Shown: piece by piece, positions 45,273 through 56,800 of the stretch
Layout: each line of letters starts with the position of its first letter
How positions within the stretch are numbered: the stretch's first letter is position 1
Made by a program: the position numbers and the translations under genes
Notes under the pieces: generated by a model
What the model saw: the letters and a program-made list of their open reading frames with translations, nothing else
What the model was told of the DNA's origin: nothing
Database searches by the model: none
NCBI RefSeq assembly: GCF_003255815.1
Contig: NC_037669.1
Coordinates: forward strand, 124,900,634-124,964,633
Direction of reading: 5' to 3'
Source of the DNA: Theropithecus gelada
Taxonomy: Eukaryota; Chordata; Mammalia; Primates; Cercopithecidae
Length of the DNA stretch: 64,000 nt

Positions 45273-46048
45273 ACCCCAATAGGTCAAAACTTTCTTAAAA
45301 TGTTGTGTTTAGTGAGAACACACATGATACAATCACAAATTTAGCCTACCTGAGGAGAGCAGGCAAGACAATAATTGTGGAACTAAGTTGGTATATTTTA
45401 CATGAAAAGAATGATACTTTCCTCCAAATTGTATTTTAAACCTACAACAATAATTATTATCGATTCAAGGGAGGGTTTGTGATCATGCCACTCAGTCACA
45501 ATGGTTGGAAACTCATTATCATTTAGTTTTTATAATGGGCATCTTGATTGGATAATGAAAAAGGGAAAACAGGAAGGAGGGAACCAAAAAGAGAGAAGAA
45601 AACCCTGTGAATCAGTCATAATAAGTAAGTTTGTGCTACACAATCTATCAAATCCAAAACTTGGGAGGCTTAAAACTACAGATTCATATCTTGTTCCTAC
45701 TACATGTGCAAAATGGGTGGATTAGGGTTGATTTACATTTCCTCACTTAAGGATTCAGGTTCAAGAAAATTTACTATATTTTGTTTTCACAAATAAATCA
45801 TGAATCATGAGATTCCTCATTTGAAGTAGTAGGAGAATAGATAATAGAGAATCACATTCAAGATTTTACATGTTTTATGACACATTTATTTTCACATTTC
45901 TTTGGCCAAATGAAGTCAAACATCTATGCTGAAGATAAAGGGAGTAGGAAGTGGAATTCTTCCTTGTTTTCAGAAAAAGCAGAATGCAAATATTGGTATG
46001 AGTACTAAGATTATTTCCTGTACTATGTCAACAAAAATTGTACTTTGA

Positions 46049-46192
46049 GTGTGTATATATAGGTATACATATTTAAAAAGGGTGTATATATGTATATATG
46101 TGTGTGTATATGTTTATGTCTATATGTGTAAGTATGTATGTGTGTATATATGTACACATGAACACATGTATGTACATATGTATGCATATACA
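46049..46192. repeat. (TATG/TGTA)n imperfect microsatellite
   Basis: Interrupted TATG, TGTG and TACA units over about 140 bp. Confidence 0.85.
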
Positions 46193-46199
46193 CAAAACA

Positions 46200-46250
46200 T
46201 ACTTTTTAGGTCTCTCTCCATTCTATGAAGGCATATATACCTAAAAAGTA
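46200..46250. repeat. Inverted repeat with 12-bp perfect arms
   Basis: 'tactttttaggt' (46200-46211) and its exact reverse complement 'acctaaaaagta' (46239-46250) around a 27-base loop. It directly follows the TATG microsatellite. It could be the ends of a very short miniature element, but no TSD is evident. Confidence 0.75.
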
Positions 46251-46744
46251 CATTTTGTGACAGTAGTTTTCATTGTCAAAGTTATTATCTTCATTGATTA
46301 ATATTCAATCTTAGCACTAGAAATTTACTTCTTTGCATTATCTTCAATTATCCTCTTTCGAAATGCAAACACAAAAATAGTATCAATGAACTACATTATT
46401 GGCAATTCAAATACCTTTTTGAGAAAAAAGATGACATATTATTGTAAGAATCTGTGTCAAACTCTAATTAAATTCCAGGCGTGTTATTTCCTCACTTCAT
46501 AGCTGAAAATACTTGAATCTTGTGTTAGGTTTTCCCAGTCTTGTCCTTAAGATCAAAGCTTCTCTGAAACAGAAGGTCCTGAAATAACGGCAATATAGTA
46601 TTTGAATTTCATAACCGAGTCAGATATTATTCTTTCAGCTTCCTCTTTGCAGAAATGGTGACTGGCTTTCTGTATTGTTATGAATAATGATATTAATGAT
46701 ATACCATGTATTTTTAAAAGTATCAGTAAGTAGTCACAAGACAA

Positions 46745-46990
46745 TCTAAGTTCAAGTCACCTCCTACTAGAATACTTTCTGACTATTCCAACAAACAAGA
46801 TTTGGTTATCTGCTAACCTGAGGTTCTCGGAAAACTTACCCTCTTTTAAGCTTCATATGTTATTATACTTTCTAGTCTGTTTTTCCCATTGGGCCTTGTG
46901 TTCCTTAAAGGCAGTGAATATGCATTACTATCCCAAGAATAATTAGCATATAATACAGTGCCTAAAATATCATATACAATGCATTTTTTT
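46745..46990 (+). mobile_element. L2 (LINE-2) 3' end
   Basis: 'aagttcaagtcacctcctac', 'gaatactttctgac', 'ttgtgttccttaaaggcagt', 'catataatacagtgcctaaa' follow the L2 3' end in order. Ancient and non-coding. Confidence 0.7.
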
Positions 46991-48309
46991 CAGTGGAACA
47001 GTTTATGTACTTTTAGGTCTACCATACAATATTTGAATTATCCTTATATGAACTTACTTTATCAAATGGTAAAATGGGCACAATAATATATACTACACAT
47101 GCTTGTATATGTGTGTGTGTACTTATGTGTGTGAATTAAATAAGATATGAGTGTTTGTATCTTGTACAATAATTGTTGCAGGCCGGTTGGGAGTAACTTT
47201 CTTTACCTGTGCCACCTTCCTATGCCTCAGTTCTTGCTTTATTAATTATAAATTATATCAGACTCTACAGGTCAGGTCTTACCCTTACTCTTTCAGGTTT
47301 TCTTTTCTGTGATGAAATGAATTTGCCCTAAATTCACGTCCAATAGATGAGATACCTGCTGACAGACCTACTTGATGTTAACTTACTGCTGGCCAGAACT
47401 TGTAAATTTCCTGGTCTCTAATGTTTCTGTCTCACAGTTCATCTTATTTCTGAAAAACTCTCCATAGTCCTTATATTTTAATCCTAACACCTATTAGTTC
47501 TTGGAAAAATAACCCCTTTAGAAGAAATGAATTTTAAAAAATGAAAATCAACTTTAATAATAAATTATTCACTATTTTAAAAAAGAAATTTGATGAGCAA
47601 AGTAAAGTAACAGTGATATTAGTATCCATGTGAAAATCAAAAGGCATAGATCTATTAAAGAAGAATTACAACAAACTTCAAAATTGTAATTTAAAGGAGA
47701 ATGTGCTGGAAGTTAATAATTTAATACATACAGTTGCAGGAAATACATTAACATATCACCCTTTGTAGCATGACTTTCCATTTAGATTAAAGGTTACTCT
47801 ATTAAATACATTTTAGAAATTTATATTCCATGGTTTTTGTGCTTTTACAGAAAGTAGGGCCATAACTGTGAAGTGTTGGTTATATCAGCAGATTAAAAAC
47901 TTTGTAAATACTTACATGAGACCACTGTTGTCTGCTTCAAATAAAATTTTATCATATATTTTTCTGTTTTGCGATCAACCATGAGTGTTCCTGTTTTACT
48001 CTTTCAAGGCAACGTTTCTGAAAGGGAAAGATTTTCTAAACTCTTAAGTTTATCCCAACTTTCTGACTCAGCATTTCTGCATCTGCTCCTGTGGAAGCAA
48101 ATCTGTATAACCACAAGCTGATCCCTTTTCAACTGACCATGTCTCTTTCATGACTATATAAGAAAACAATTTTGGCCATTTATAATACATACATGCTTAT
48201 TCCGCTGAAGGGATCTCTCTACTATCAATATGTTTTAAAATCTTTCCCACGATATACCAGGAGCACTTTGAAAACTAACTTACAAAATAAGTATATTTTG
48301 TACCATTTA
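46991..48309. other. Unassigned stretch
   Basis: About 1.3 kb with a short GT-rich patch near 47108-47120 but no named element. Confidence 0.45.
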
Positions 48310-48625
48310 CATATATCTTTATTGACACACTAGACCGTCACTGTTCAGTATAATATCCACTACCCATACGTGACCTTTGAAAACTTGAAATATGAGTAGT
48401 CAAACTGTGATGCACTGTAATTATAAAAAAACTCATGCAAAATGTCTAAGGCTGTGTATATAAACAATAATATAAAAAAATTCATCAGTTTTTACATTGA
48501 TTACATGTTGGTATATTTTACATATAACATATAGTGAAAGTTCATTGAACAATTTTATTTTTCTTTCTTAATGTTACTACTTGAAGATTTTAAATTACCT
48601 ACGTAGCTTACATTATATTTCTTTC
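48310..48625. mobile_element. Nonautonomous hAT-type DNA transposon relic (family uncertain)
   Basis: 'tcactgttcagtataatatc' near the left, 'gaaaacttgaaatatgagta', 'tgatgcactgtaattata', 'ttgattacatgttggtatat', 'attttaaattacctacgtag' and 'cttacattatatttct' at the right match, with heavy divergence, a common mammalian DNA element whose ends read 'actgtccaata' in each direction. Family name not certain. Confidence 0.6.
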
Positions 48626-50299
48626 TTTTTCTTTGGAGAATGGGGATGTTACATTTCTATTAACAAACGATACACTAGATTAAGTCCTACAAGGTAGAGC
48701 ATAATGACTCAATCATCTTTGTATTTCTCATATTCAGCAGAATAAACAATTAATGTAAATATTTAATATATGTAAATTACATAGAAAATATTGTCTTATA
48801 ATAAACATAATATATAAAACTTTTGATAGTGTAGTGAAACACAATCAATTCCCATGGTTTTGCTGAAACATGTGAATACTAGACTTAAAATAATAAAATG
48901 AAGTTTATTTAAAAATAGTTTTGAAATGTATGAGAATTTCAATTAAACAAGAGAACATAACCTGCACAGAATAAAATAATTCAAGCCACATTCAAAACAA
49001 AAAGAAATACTGAAAACTGTTTAAATTATTAAATGTTACCCACCATCTCCCAAACATTCTACTATATGTACAATTTTATAGTATCAAGATTGATGACTTT
49101 GTGTTTTTATTATCTAATCAACGATACAAATCATCTCTATTTCAATCTATGGTCTCAATGAGGGTCCTAAGTTTCTTAGTCAGTGGGCTATCTCTGAAGT
49201 CTTTATCCATTCACTAAAAGTTGACTTCAAATCAAGAGAAAGAGAATAAAATGAGTCTCCCCATTTTCTGACTTTCCACCTTTTTACGTTTCAGCTCTGG
49301 CATTCCATTTGTAGGAATGGATTCCAGTGGCCTCAAAGTAAGGACTATCTGTAGCAACACAATAAATTGAATCATATTGAATAAAGTCAGCATGACATTA
49401 GCTTGCTTATTGTTGCAGAAATTGCAAGTTTTACTGAAAAACTAATCAAAATGTGGCAAATGTGTAAGGATTATACATTAAGATCAGTGAAGTACATACC
49501 CAATCAAAGACCTGGGTCAGCAAGATATATTGGAAAAATGGAGCTCAACGCTGGTTTGGTGCCAGTAATATTATCAGCCAATACTGCCAAACATTGCAGC
49601 TGTGAGATGTTTATTTAAAACTGTCACCAGATGTTACAATGCCATTCTAGATGACCTTCAAGTTTGCTCGCAACAGATACACATATTCCTAACTTCAACT
49701 AAAAATACTATTTCTCTTTTCTTTCTTTATTTTGCTGTTAATATTTTATGTCATTACTATGATGTTGCCAACAGGTTACCCAATATGTATTAATATCACT
49801 TTTATCTCTATAATAGAGATAATAATGACTTATAGGATAATTTGATAAACCATATAACAATGAATTTATAGAGTCACACTACTCTGACAGTAACTATTAC
49901 TTCTTTCCCTGCAAATATCGGTTGTCATGCTTCCTCCATCCCCAAATTCACAATTGCTAATTCACCTTCACTCTTCAATGTATACATAAAAGCACGTGCA
50001 TCTGTTCAGAGGACCATGTCCTCATCCGAACAAGTATTTTAATATTCACATATGCTAGCAAAGGAATAATTCTCAAAGTAAAAGGAACCTCCCTTCTTAC
50101 CCTATTTATGTACAATATTGGTCAATATTTACTTTACCCAGCATGAAACACCATGCTCCGTCTTCAATTATATCCATAAAAAAAATCAACTTTTAAAACA
50201 GTTTAGATTTCTACATGGTTAAAAAGTTAAAATATTGAATTTTTTTGAAAAAATTGGATTTCAGATATAGGACCATATTATTTAAAATAGTGGTTTCGT
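48626..50299. other. Unassigned stretch
   Basis: About 1.7 kb. Short frames (49403-49618, 49602-49793) show no recognisable product. No named repeat. Confidence 0.45.
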
Positions 50300-50425
50300 A
50301 TCAGAAATAAAATCTGGATCTAAACCCTGCATGAACCAATTGACAACTCTATTATATGGGTAAATTGCTTAATTTCTTTAAACCTCAGTTTTCTGTACTG
50401 TAAAATGGAGTCACATTAATCACAG
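50300..50425 (+). mobile_element. MIR SINE, left part
   Basis: 'tggatctaaaccctgcatga' and the MIR core 'ctttaaacctcagttttctg' with 'ctgtaaaatgga' are in sense. The expected continuation of the element appears only at 50640, after an antisense MIR. Confidence 0.75.
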
Positions 50426-50431
50426 CAACTA

Positions 50432-50632
50432 TAATTTATTAACTGCTTATCCTGTGCCAAGCACTTGTTTAATTCTCATAATAGTCTTAAAAGTCCATAT
50501 TATTATCATCTTTATTTTATTGATGAGATAACTAACATAGAGAAATACAAAATAAGGTCACATTGCTCATTTTTGGTAGAGTAGAAGATAGATTATGTGC
50601 ATCTGACTCTAGAGCCAATCCAATTAACCTGT
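50432..50632 (-). mobile_element. MIR SINE in reverse, nested
   Basis: 'ttattaactgcttatcctgt' with 'gccaagcacttgtttaattc', 'ttattttattgatgagataa', 'aataaggtcacattgctcat' and 'catctgactctagagccaat' follow the reverse complement of MIR from its 3' end to its tRNA-related head. It lies within the other MIR. Confidence 0.78.
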
Positions 50633-50639
50633 CTATTGC

Positions 50640-50735
50640 ATTGGGTTGATTTGAATATAAAATTAAATCATGTATATAAAGTGTTTAGAATATTGCCTGG
50701 TACATAGTAAATGTGCCAGGTATAATAATAACAAT
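50640..50735 (+). mobile_element. MIR SINE, right part
   Basis: 'aaattaaatcatgtatataa' then 'agtgtttagaatattgcctg' and 'gtacatagtaaatg' are the MIR 3' end in sense, continuing the copy that started at 50300. Confidence 0.7.
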
Positions 50736-52169
50736 CATGATCATAATTATAGTCATCAATAAAATCAAAGGATTAAAGAGCAAAATGAATCAGAAATAGG
50801 AGAACAATATTATATATTTGCAGCATGAAAACAGAGCATAGCAAGGCAAAGATTAATAGAATGGCATTTAACTAGATTATTTAAAAATCTGCTCTGAGTC
50901 CTTCTGTTGAACTATATTGAGATGCAAATTAGAGACTACGACCAAGTTTTATTGTATCTAATACCCAAATGTTATTATTATTTTAAGCAAAATCACCCCT
51001 CTCCATACCTGCTTCTGAAACACACATATTTGCACCCCATTTTATAACCACTTAAATTAGTCACAAAATATTTAATAATATTTCTAAAGTATGAGAATAA
51101 TTTAAGAAATTGTAATACTCCCCTATTTTAAGTGTAAATAACATTATATTAGAATGTTTTCTACCAAAGTAACAGTAAAATATGCAATTTAACTTAAAAA
51201 AGAATTCTCGGAATGGCATTTAAGTTGCCTGCAGATGCAAGAAATCTCATACTTCATTAACACACCAAAAAGAATCTATAATCAGTTGCTGAGTGAATAA
51301 TTCTAGTAATATTAAATAATTCCCTAGCTAATAATTCAGTGAAAATACAATGGAACTAAAATTCACATTTTAAAATCCCAAATAGCCTCCTGCTTGTACA
51401 TAAAAGTGTCATATAAACCAGTATCATTGTTAATAAACACCAAAGTCAGAGGTTCCCAACTGTGTGAGTACTGTTAGGAGGCTCAGCATCACTATATTAT
51501 ATTTCAGAATCAATCATTTTCATTTTTTCTTCTTTCAAAAATATAATTACATAGACTGTATGAAAATGATTCTCAGCTTGCACATGATGTCCTTTATTAA
51601 TGTACTTATAGACACGTGTTGGACACTCTTATCAAGCTGATTTATGTCTGTAGACTAGAAATATTTACTAGTACACAGGCATTCTCAAAAGTATGGTGAC
51701 AAATTTCCCACTACTTTAAACTCTATGCACAGGGTTTTTACTTTGGATGCCTATACCTAAACTACCTTCAAACTCTGGAAAATCATTACATAATGGAGGC
51801 TTTCTGCAATTACATGTGTTTGTGTAATACTGCATACCCTTCATTCAATTTACTTCCAGAAATTCAGGTTAACAATCTGGAGATATATGGAAATAACCAA
51901 GAGCAAGAAGCTTTATTCAAGGGTAAAGCCTTACAGACTCTATAATGTCTTTATAACGAAGTGGTAGTTTCAGCATGTCATAATAATAACTCAACTGATT
52001 GATTGGCTTCTGAAGGATAATAGTTGTTTCCACAGAAGTTTGAACTCCTTGTAAACCTAGTACTCCACCATTAGTTCGACTAAACAAGTAACATGATGTG
52101 ATTAAAGTTAGTCATCACCATGTTTAGGCAACTTTGTCTAGACCACTTCTTAGACTATTTGCATGCGTG

Positions 52170-52210
<41 letters not shown>

Positions 52211-54654
52211 TGTGCTCATTGAGTAGCTCTGGTCAAAACTGGCTGTGACTTGGTGACGATGTCATGTTCTAGCACTTACATACACGTGTGTAAAAGAAAA
52301 CTGAAACTTCTCTCTTTTAGAGTGTTGTGAAGACAATTCCCTCAGAAGAAATGTGAAACCAGAGTATACAAATAAAACAAAACAAACTCCTTAACTCTAA
52401 ATCTGTAAAAATCTGTGATGTTCCTTCCAATATGAAGTAATGTTTCCATTCCAATTCATTATTTCTTCATAAATAGGAATTCTAGAAAATAAGACTTATT
52501 AAATTCCTTTTGACGTAAAAATGAGTAGTCTTAAAGATTATCTTTCATTCATGAAAAGCAAGATTGTTCAAATATAAAATTGCCTTGCAAAAATTATGGA
52601 AACACAGAAACAATCTTCTCTGCATGTGAATGTTAATTACTCCAATTTATTTTTATTTTTTTCAATTATGAACCTTGAAGTTTTCTATTTCTTTCTGCTG
52701 ACTCTTCCCCTTCTCAATGAGCTCATAGACTATGATTGAATGGGTATAGCGCTGACTGGCAAGAGTTCTACTCATCTGCTCTGGAGGTTATCATGAAAAA
52801 ATAAAGATACTTTCAATTGCTTCATTTATTAAAAAGAAATATTTGCTTTTTCATCCACCAGAATATTTTACAGGACATATATAATAAATTTAGTCATTAA
52901 CTCATTTATTTCTATATTAAACACCATAACACTTACTAAGTCAATTTTAGGAAGAAATTAAGGTAGTTCCTGCTATGTCAATTAATTATTTTTATTCCAG
53001 GAAAAATATTGTAGTTATGAAGAACAGATATACAACACTATCTTAAATTTTGCAAGAAATGTTTTTCCTTTGAATAAGAATTTTAAATTATCTTTCACAA
53101 TATAGCATAAAATAAAATGGACTGTATTTTTGCCAACATTAAATATGAAAAAAAAAGTAGTGATTGTTAAGTTTCTCTAGACTAGCTCCTTTCTCAGTAA
53201 TGGTGTGTAAATTATTTTAAGATAATATTTCTCCCAGATTACAAAGGTTTGGTAGAAGTTTTCTTAGTTTGAAAGTGTTGTCTCATATTGAATGATGTAG
53301 GATACATGTTTTGAGTATGTTCTCTACATTTTCTGGATCTTATTATTTAGATGCTTCTCATGTTTAGCTTGCAGTGAAATAAGAAATGTAGAAATAGAGT
53401 AAGAAACATCTGCACTTAGTTTTCTCATGCAGAGTCATTATACACAGATTATAGACACATACTTTTATTGCATTGCACATGACTGTTTATGATTAATTAC
53501 GTGATTAGTCTAATAGTTCTCAAATCCTGAGGCATGGGGAAGAGGAAGTAAGGGATTCCTCTTCAAAATATCTATGTATATGCCTTATGCCTATAGCATA
53601 CCTTATAATATCATTGTCATAATGGAGAAGCCGGGGGTCGTGTGTATTTTGATTAAGTTTAGAAGGTTATTTTAAAATGTTGCCCACTAAACTTTCCTCA
53701 TGAGAATCATCACCCTGAATTATGAATTGTGTGCAAAATTGCAATATAAGAAAACAAATTTTAACAGATATCGATAGTGGCAGGGTTAAAATCTAATCTT
53801 TAGATTTTTGGAAAATAGTATGCCCCAGATCATTCCTAGGCTGTAAGATATCTTGGTATAGCCATGTAACCGAGTCTTGTAAATGCAAAGTAAGCACACA
53901 TGTTGTGAGTACGGCCTTCAGAAAAAAAAATAAAAATAAAAATAAAAAATAAAATTACTTCCCGGATAATAAGTGACAAATGTGGCTAACAATATATATG
54001 TTCTTGTTCCTTTCTTACTGCCTGATATCTGAAATAAGGATCAGATGCCTGAGGATAGTACAATCATCTAGTAACAATCAAATTGTGTAGCAGAGTAGAG
54101 AGAGAAAGAGAGAGAGAAGAATGAGCTTTCAAGCTAGCAGTAACCTTTCCACTTCCAGATTGTTTTTAAGTAAGGAAAATAAGACTCTCACTTAAGAATT
54201 TATTGGGTTTCTGTTACATGCACCCAAATAATTCTTAATCAATACACCAGCAAAAAATATTTTTATGTCCTTGAAAGATTGGCACATAATTCCACTTTAC
54301 ATCAAAATATGGTCAAAGGAGACTTTTCCCCTTACATTCCTTACTAATTTATTTTTTAATATCCAATTTTCATGCCAGCTGCCTTTGTCTGATTGTTTTC
54401 CAGTTAAGTATTACTTCAGTGCTTTTCTTCATCCAACAGCTTGTACAATATTCTTAGGGGCAAACTGAAATCGACAGTGGTATATAGGTCACGTTTGTGG
54501 CCTATCATAAACATATGAAGGTCCAATTAGGTTGGGGAGCCCTGGATTCCTGAATGTTATTCCTTGGTTTACCTGGAATAGTATTGCTTATGCTTCTTCA
54601 TGGCTATTCAGCACATTGAAAACAGATTTATTTCAGGTTATTTTCAGGGGTGAT
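50736..54654. other. Long unassigned non-coding stretch
   Basis: Almost 4 kb of AT-rich DNA. Simple tracts are the GT microsatellite at 52161-52214, an A/AAAAT run at 53921-53957 and a GA run at 54095-54119. No named repeat or gene recognised. Confidence 0.5.
52161..52214. repeat. (GT)n microsatellite
   Basis: Begins 'gcatgcgtgcgtgtatgtgt' and continues as GT units with a single 'ggtgt' interruption near 52203. Confidence 0.95.
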
Positions 54655-55075
54655 GGGAGTAGACTGAATAATGACTCCTCAGAGGAATCTACTTCCTAAT
54701 TTCTGAAATCTGTGTATGTGTTAGCTTATATGCTAAAGAGGCTTAGCATGTCCAAATAAATTAAGAAGGTAGGAAGGCTGTATTATCTAGGTGAGCCAAC
54801 GTAATCACAAGGGCCTTATACATGGGAGGGAGGAGAGAGAAGATTTGTGTGATGTGGTCAGGAGCCAAGGAATTCCTAATGTTTCTATAAACTGGAAGAG
54901 GCAAGGAATGTATTCTTCCATGTAGCCTCCAGAAGCAATCAGCCTTGCCAATAACTTGATTTTAGTGGTCTAAGATTCATTTTTAGACTTCTGACCTCTG
55001 AATTTATTATTTCTGATAATACATTTGTGTCATGTAAGCCACTAAATTTGTGATAACTTGTTATAGCAGCAATAA
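54655..55075 (+). mobile_element. MLT1-type MaLR LTR
   Basis: 'gtagactgaataatgactcc', 'gtgagccaacgtaatcacaa', 'gggccttatacatgggaggg', 'tagcctccagaagcaatcag', 'gtcatgtaagccactaaatt' and 'gtgataacttgttatagcag' follow the MLT1 LTR in order in sense. The complete LTR length is present. Confidence 0.8.
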
Positions 55076-55797
55076 GAAAAAAACATGAGGTTATTTAGTG
55101 CAGAAATAATATTAAATCTTTGTAATATTCTTTTGTAGATATAATTCTACAGTTCCCATTCTTCTGTAGATAAGATTTCACTGACAAGTGATGATGGGTA
55201 AGAACAAAACAATTTTTGAGCTATATATTGTTCATTGAATTATTCATATACCCATTTATTAATTCAAACAGGATTTGTTTCAAAAAGTAATTGTCTCCCA
55301 GATGCACTTCACTGAAATGAATATTATTTGGAAGATGTACTTTGAGAAATATCTTTTGAGCCTGAATCTTATTTATCCTTTGTGAATATATTCACCGTAT
55401 TTTAAATTTATATAGGAATCAGACATAAAATAACAAATTGGTTACAATCTTATGAGATTTTTGTCTAAACATTGAGTACTTTCAATTCAATGGTTAAGAT
55501 AAAGTGTGGATCTAAACCAACATAGCCTGCTTATTAGTGGCTAACAAGAACCACACAGACAAGGTTCTCAAGGCACATGTTGTGATTATATAATCTCTTT
55601 GTCCTGAAGCCACTCTGTAGTCAGACTATAGAGAAGGTGTCTTTCCTCTGACTGGAGAAAGGGAAAAATCATGATAACCCTCAGGCAGGGGAAATGAATG
55701 CCACTCCCCTTTTCTTTCTGTTAACAAGATCCAGTTATCATTAGATGTGATTGTGGAGCATATCTGTCCGCTATGTCCCTCTGCTCAGTGCCTGGCT
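55076..55797. other. Unassigned stretch
   Basis: No named element between the MLT1 and MST LTRs. Confidence 0.45.
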
Positions 55798-56166
55798 GGT
55801 GTGGTTTGGTTGTATCTCCATCCAATATCATCTTGAATGAGCTTCCATAAACCCCACATGTGGTGGGAGGAACCCAGTGGAAAGTAATTGAATCATGGAG
55901 GCAGTTACCCCCATGCTTCTGTTCTCATGATAGTGAGTGTGTTCTCATGAGATCTGATGGTTTTCTGAGGGGTTTTCCCCCCTTTTGCTTTGCACTTCTC
56001 TTGCCTGCCATCATATAAGATGTGCCTTTGCTTCTCCTTCACCTTCCACTATGATTGCGAGGTCTCACCAGTCATGTGGAAGTGTGAGTCTGTTAAACTT
56101 CCTTTTCTTTATAGATTAGCCAGTCTCAGGTATTTCTTCACAGTAGTATGAGAACGGACTAATACA
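55798..56166 (+). mobile_element. MST-type MaLR LTR
   Basis: Begins 'tggtgtggtttggttgtatc' and ends 'gaacggactaataca', with 'ggtgggaggaacccagtgga', 'gttacccccatgcttctgtt', 'catgatagtgagtgtgttct' and 'gccagtctcaggtatttctt' between. No internal sequence is attached, so a solo LTR. Confidence 0.88.
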
Positions 56167-56594
56167 CTGGCCTTAAAACACTCTTAACTAAACAGCTAAA
56201 CTGGCATCCAGAATTCACACAAATTCACGTAAAGGGGAACAAGCAATATACAAAATTTTATGATGCAAGAATTATGAAAGGACACTTAGTAATGACTGAA
56301 ATTATAAAGGAAATATATGAGAAATGTATTTTGAGTAGATATTAATAAAGGTAAAGATATAGTATACCAAGTATTGATCAGAAAGATAATTGGTCATTTG
56401 GTGTTAACCAGAAGTAGAAAACTGATGCAGAAAGATAAAAAGAGAAAAATAAAATATGACTGTCAAAGAAATTAAAATTGAGAGCTTGTCTTGCTTATTA
56501 CTTACAATATTAAAAATGAATTTCTTGTTTTTAACTTTAATGTCATCTCCAATAACTTTGGGGAGTTGTAGAGATTGAGACAACATAGCTTAAT
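56167..56594. other. Unassigned stretch
   Basis: No named element. Confidence 0.4.
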
Positions 56595-56800
56595 TATAAA
56601 GAATGATCTAGAGCTAGATTGCCTGGGTTTGTACCCTAGTTCTCCCCCAATTAGCTGTGCATTCTTTGATAATAACTGACCCCTCTGAGTCTCATTTTTC
56701 TCAACTATAGAACAAGATCCTAATATTACCTACCTCATAGGCTTATGATGAAGATAACCTAAGTTAAGAATTGCAAAATACTTAGAAGTTCACAGACACA
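56595..56800 (+). mobile_element. MIR SINE, nearly full length
   Basis: 'agagctagattgcctgggtt', 'tctcccccaattagctgtgc', 'cccctctgagtctcattttt', 'atattacctacctcatagg' and 'aaaatacttagaagttcaca' follow MIR from the tRNA-related head to the 3' end. Confidence 0.82.

Larger units (their letters stand above)
45273..46744. other. Unassigned stretch with simple repeats
   Basis: Contains the TATG-rich tract and hairpin listed separately. The rest has no named element. Confidence 0.45.
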
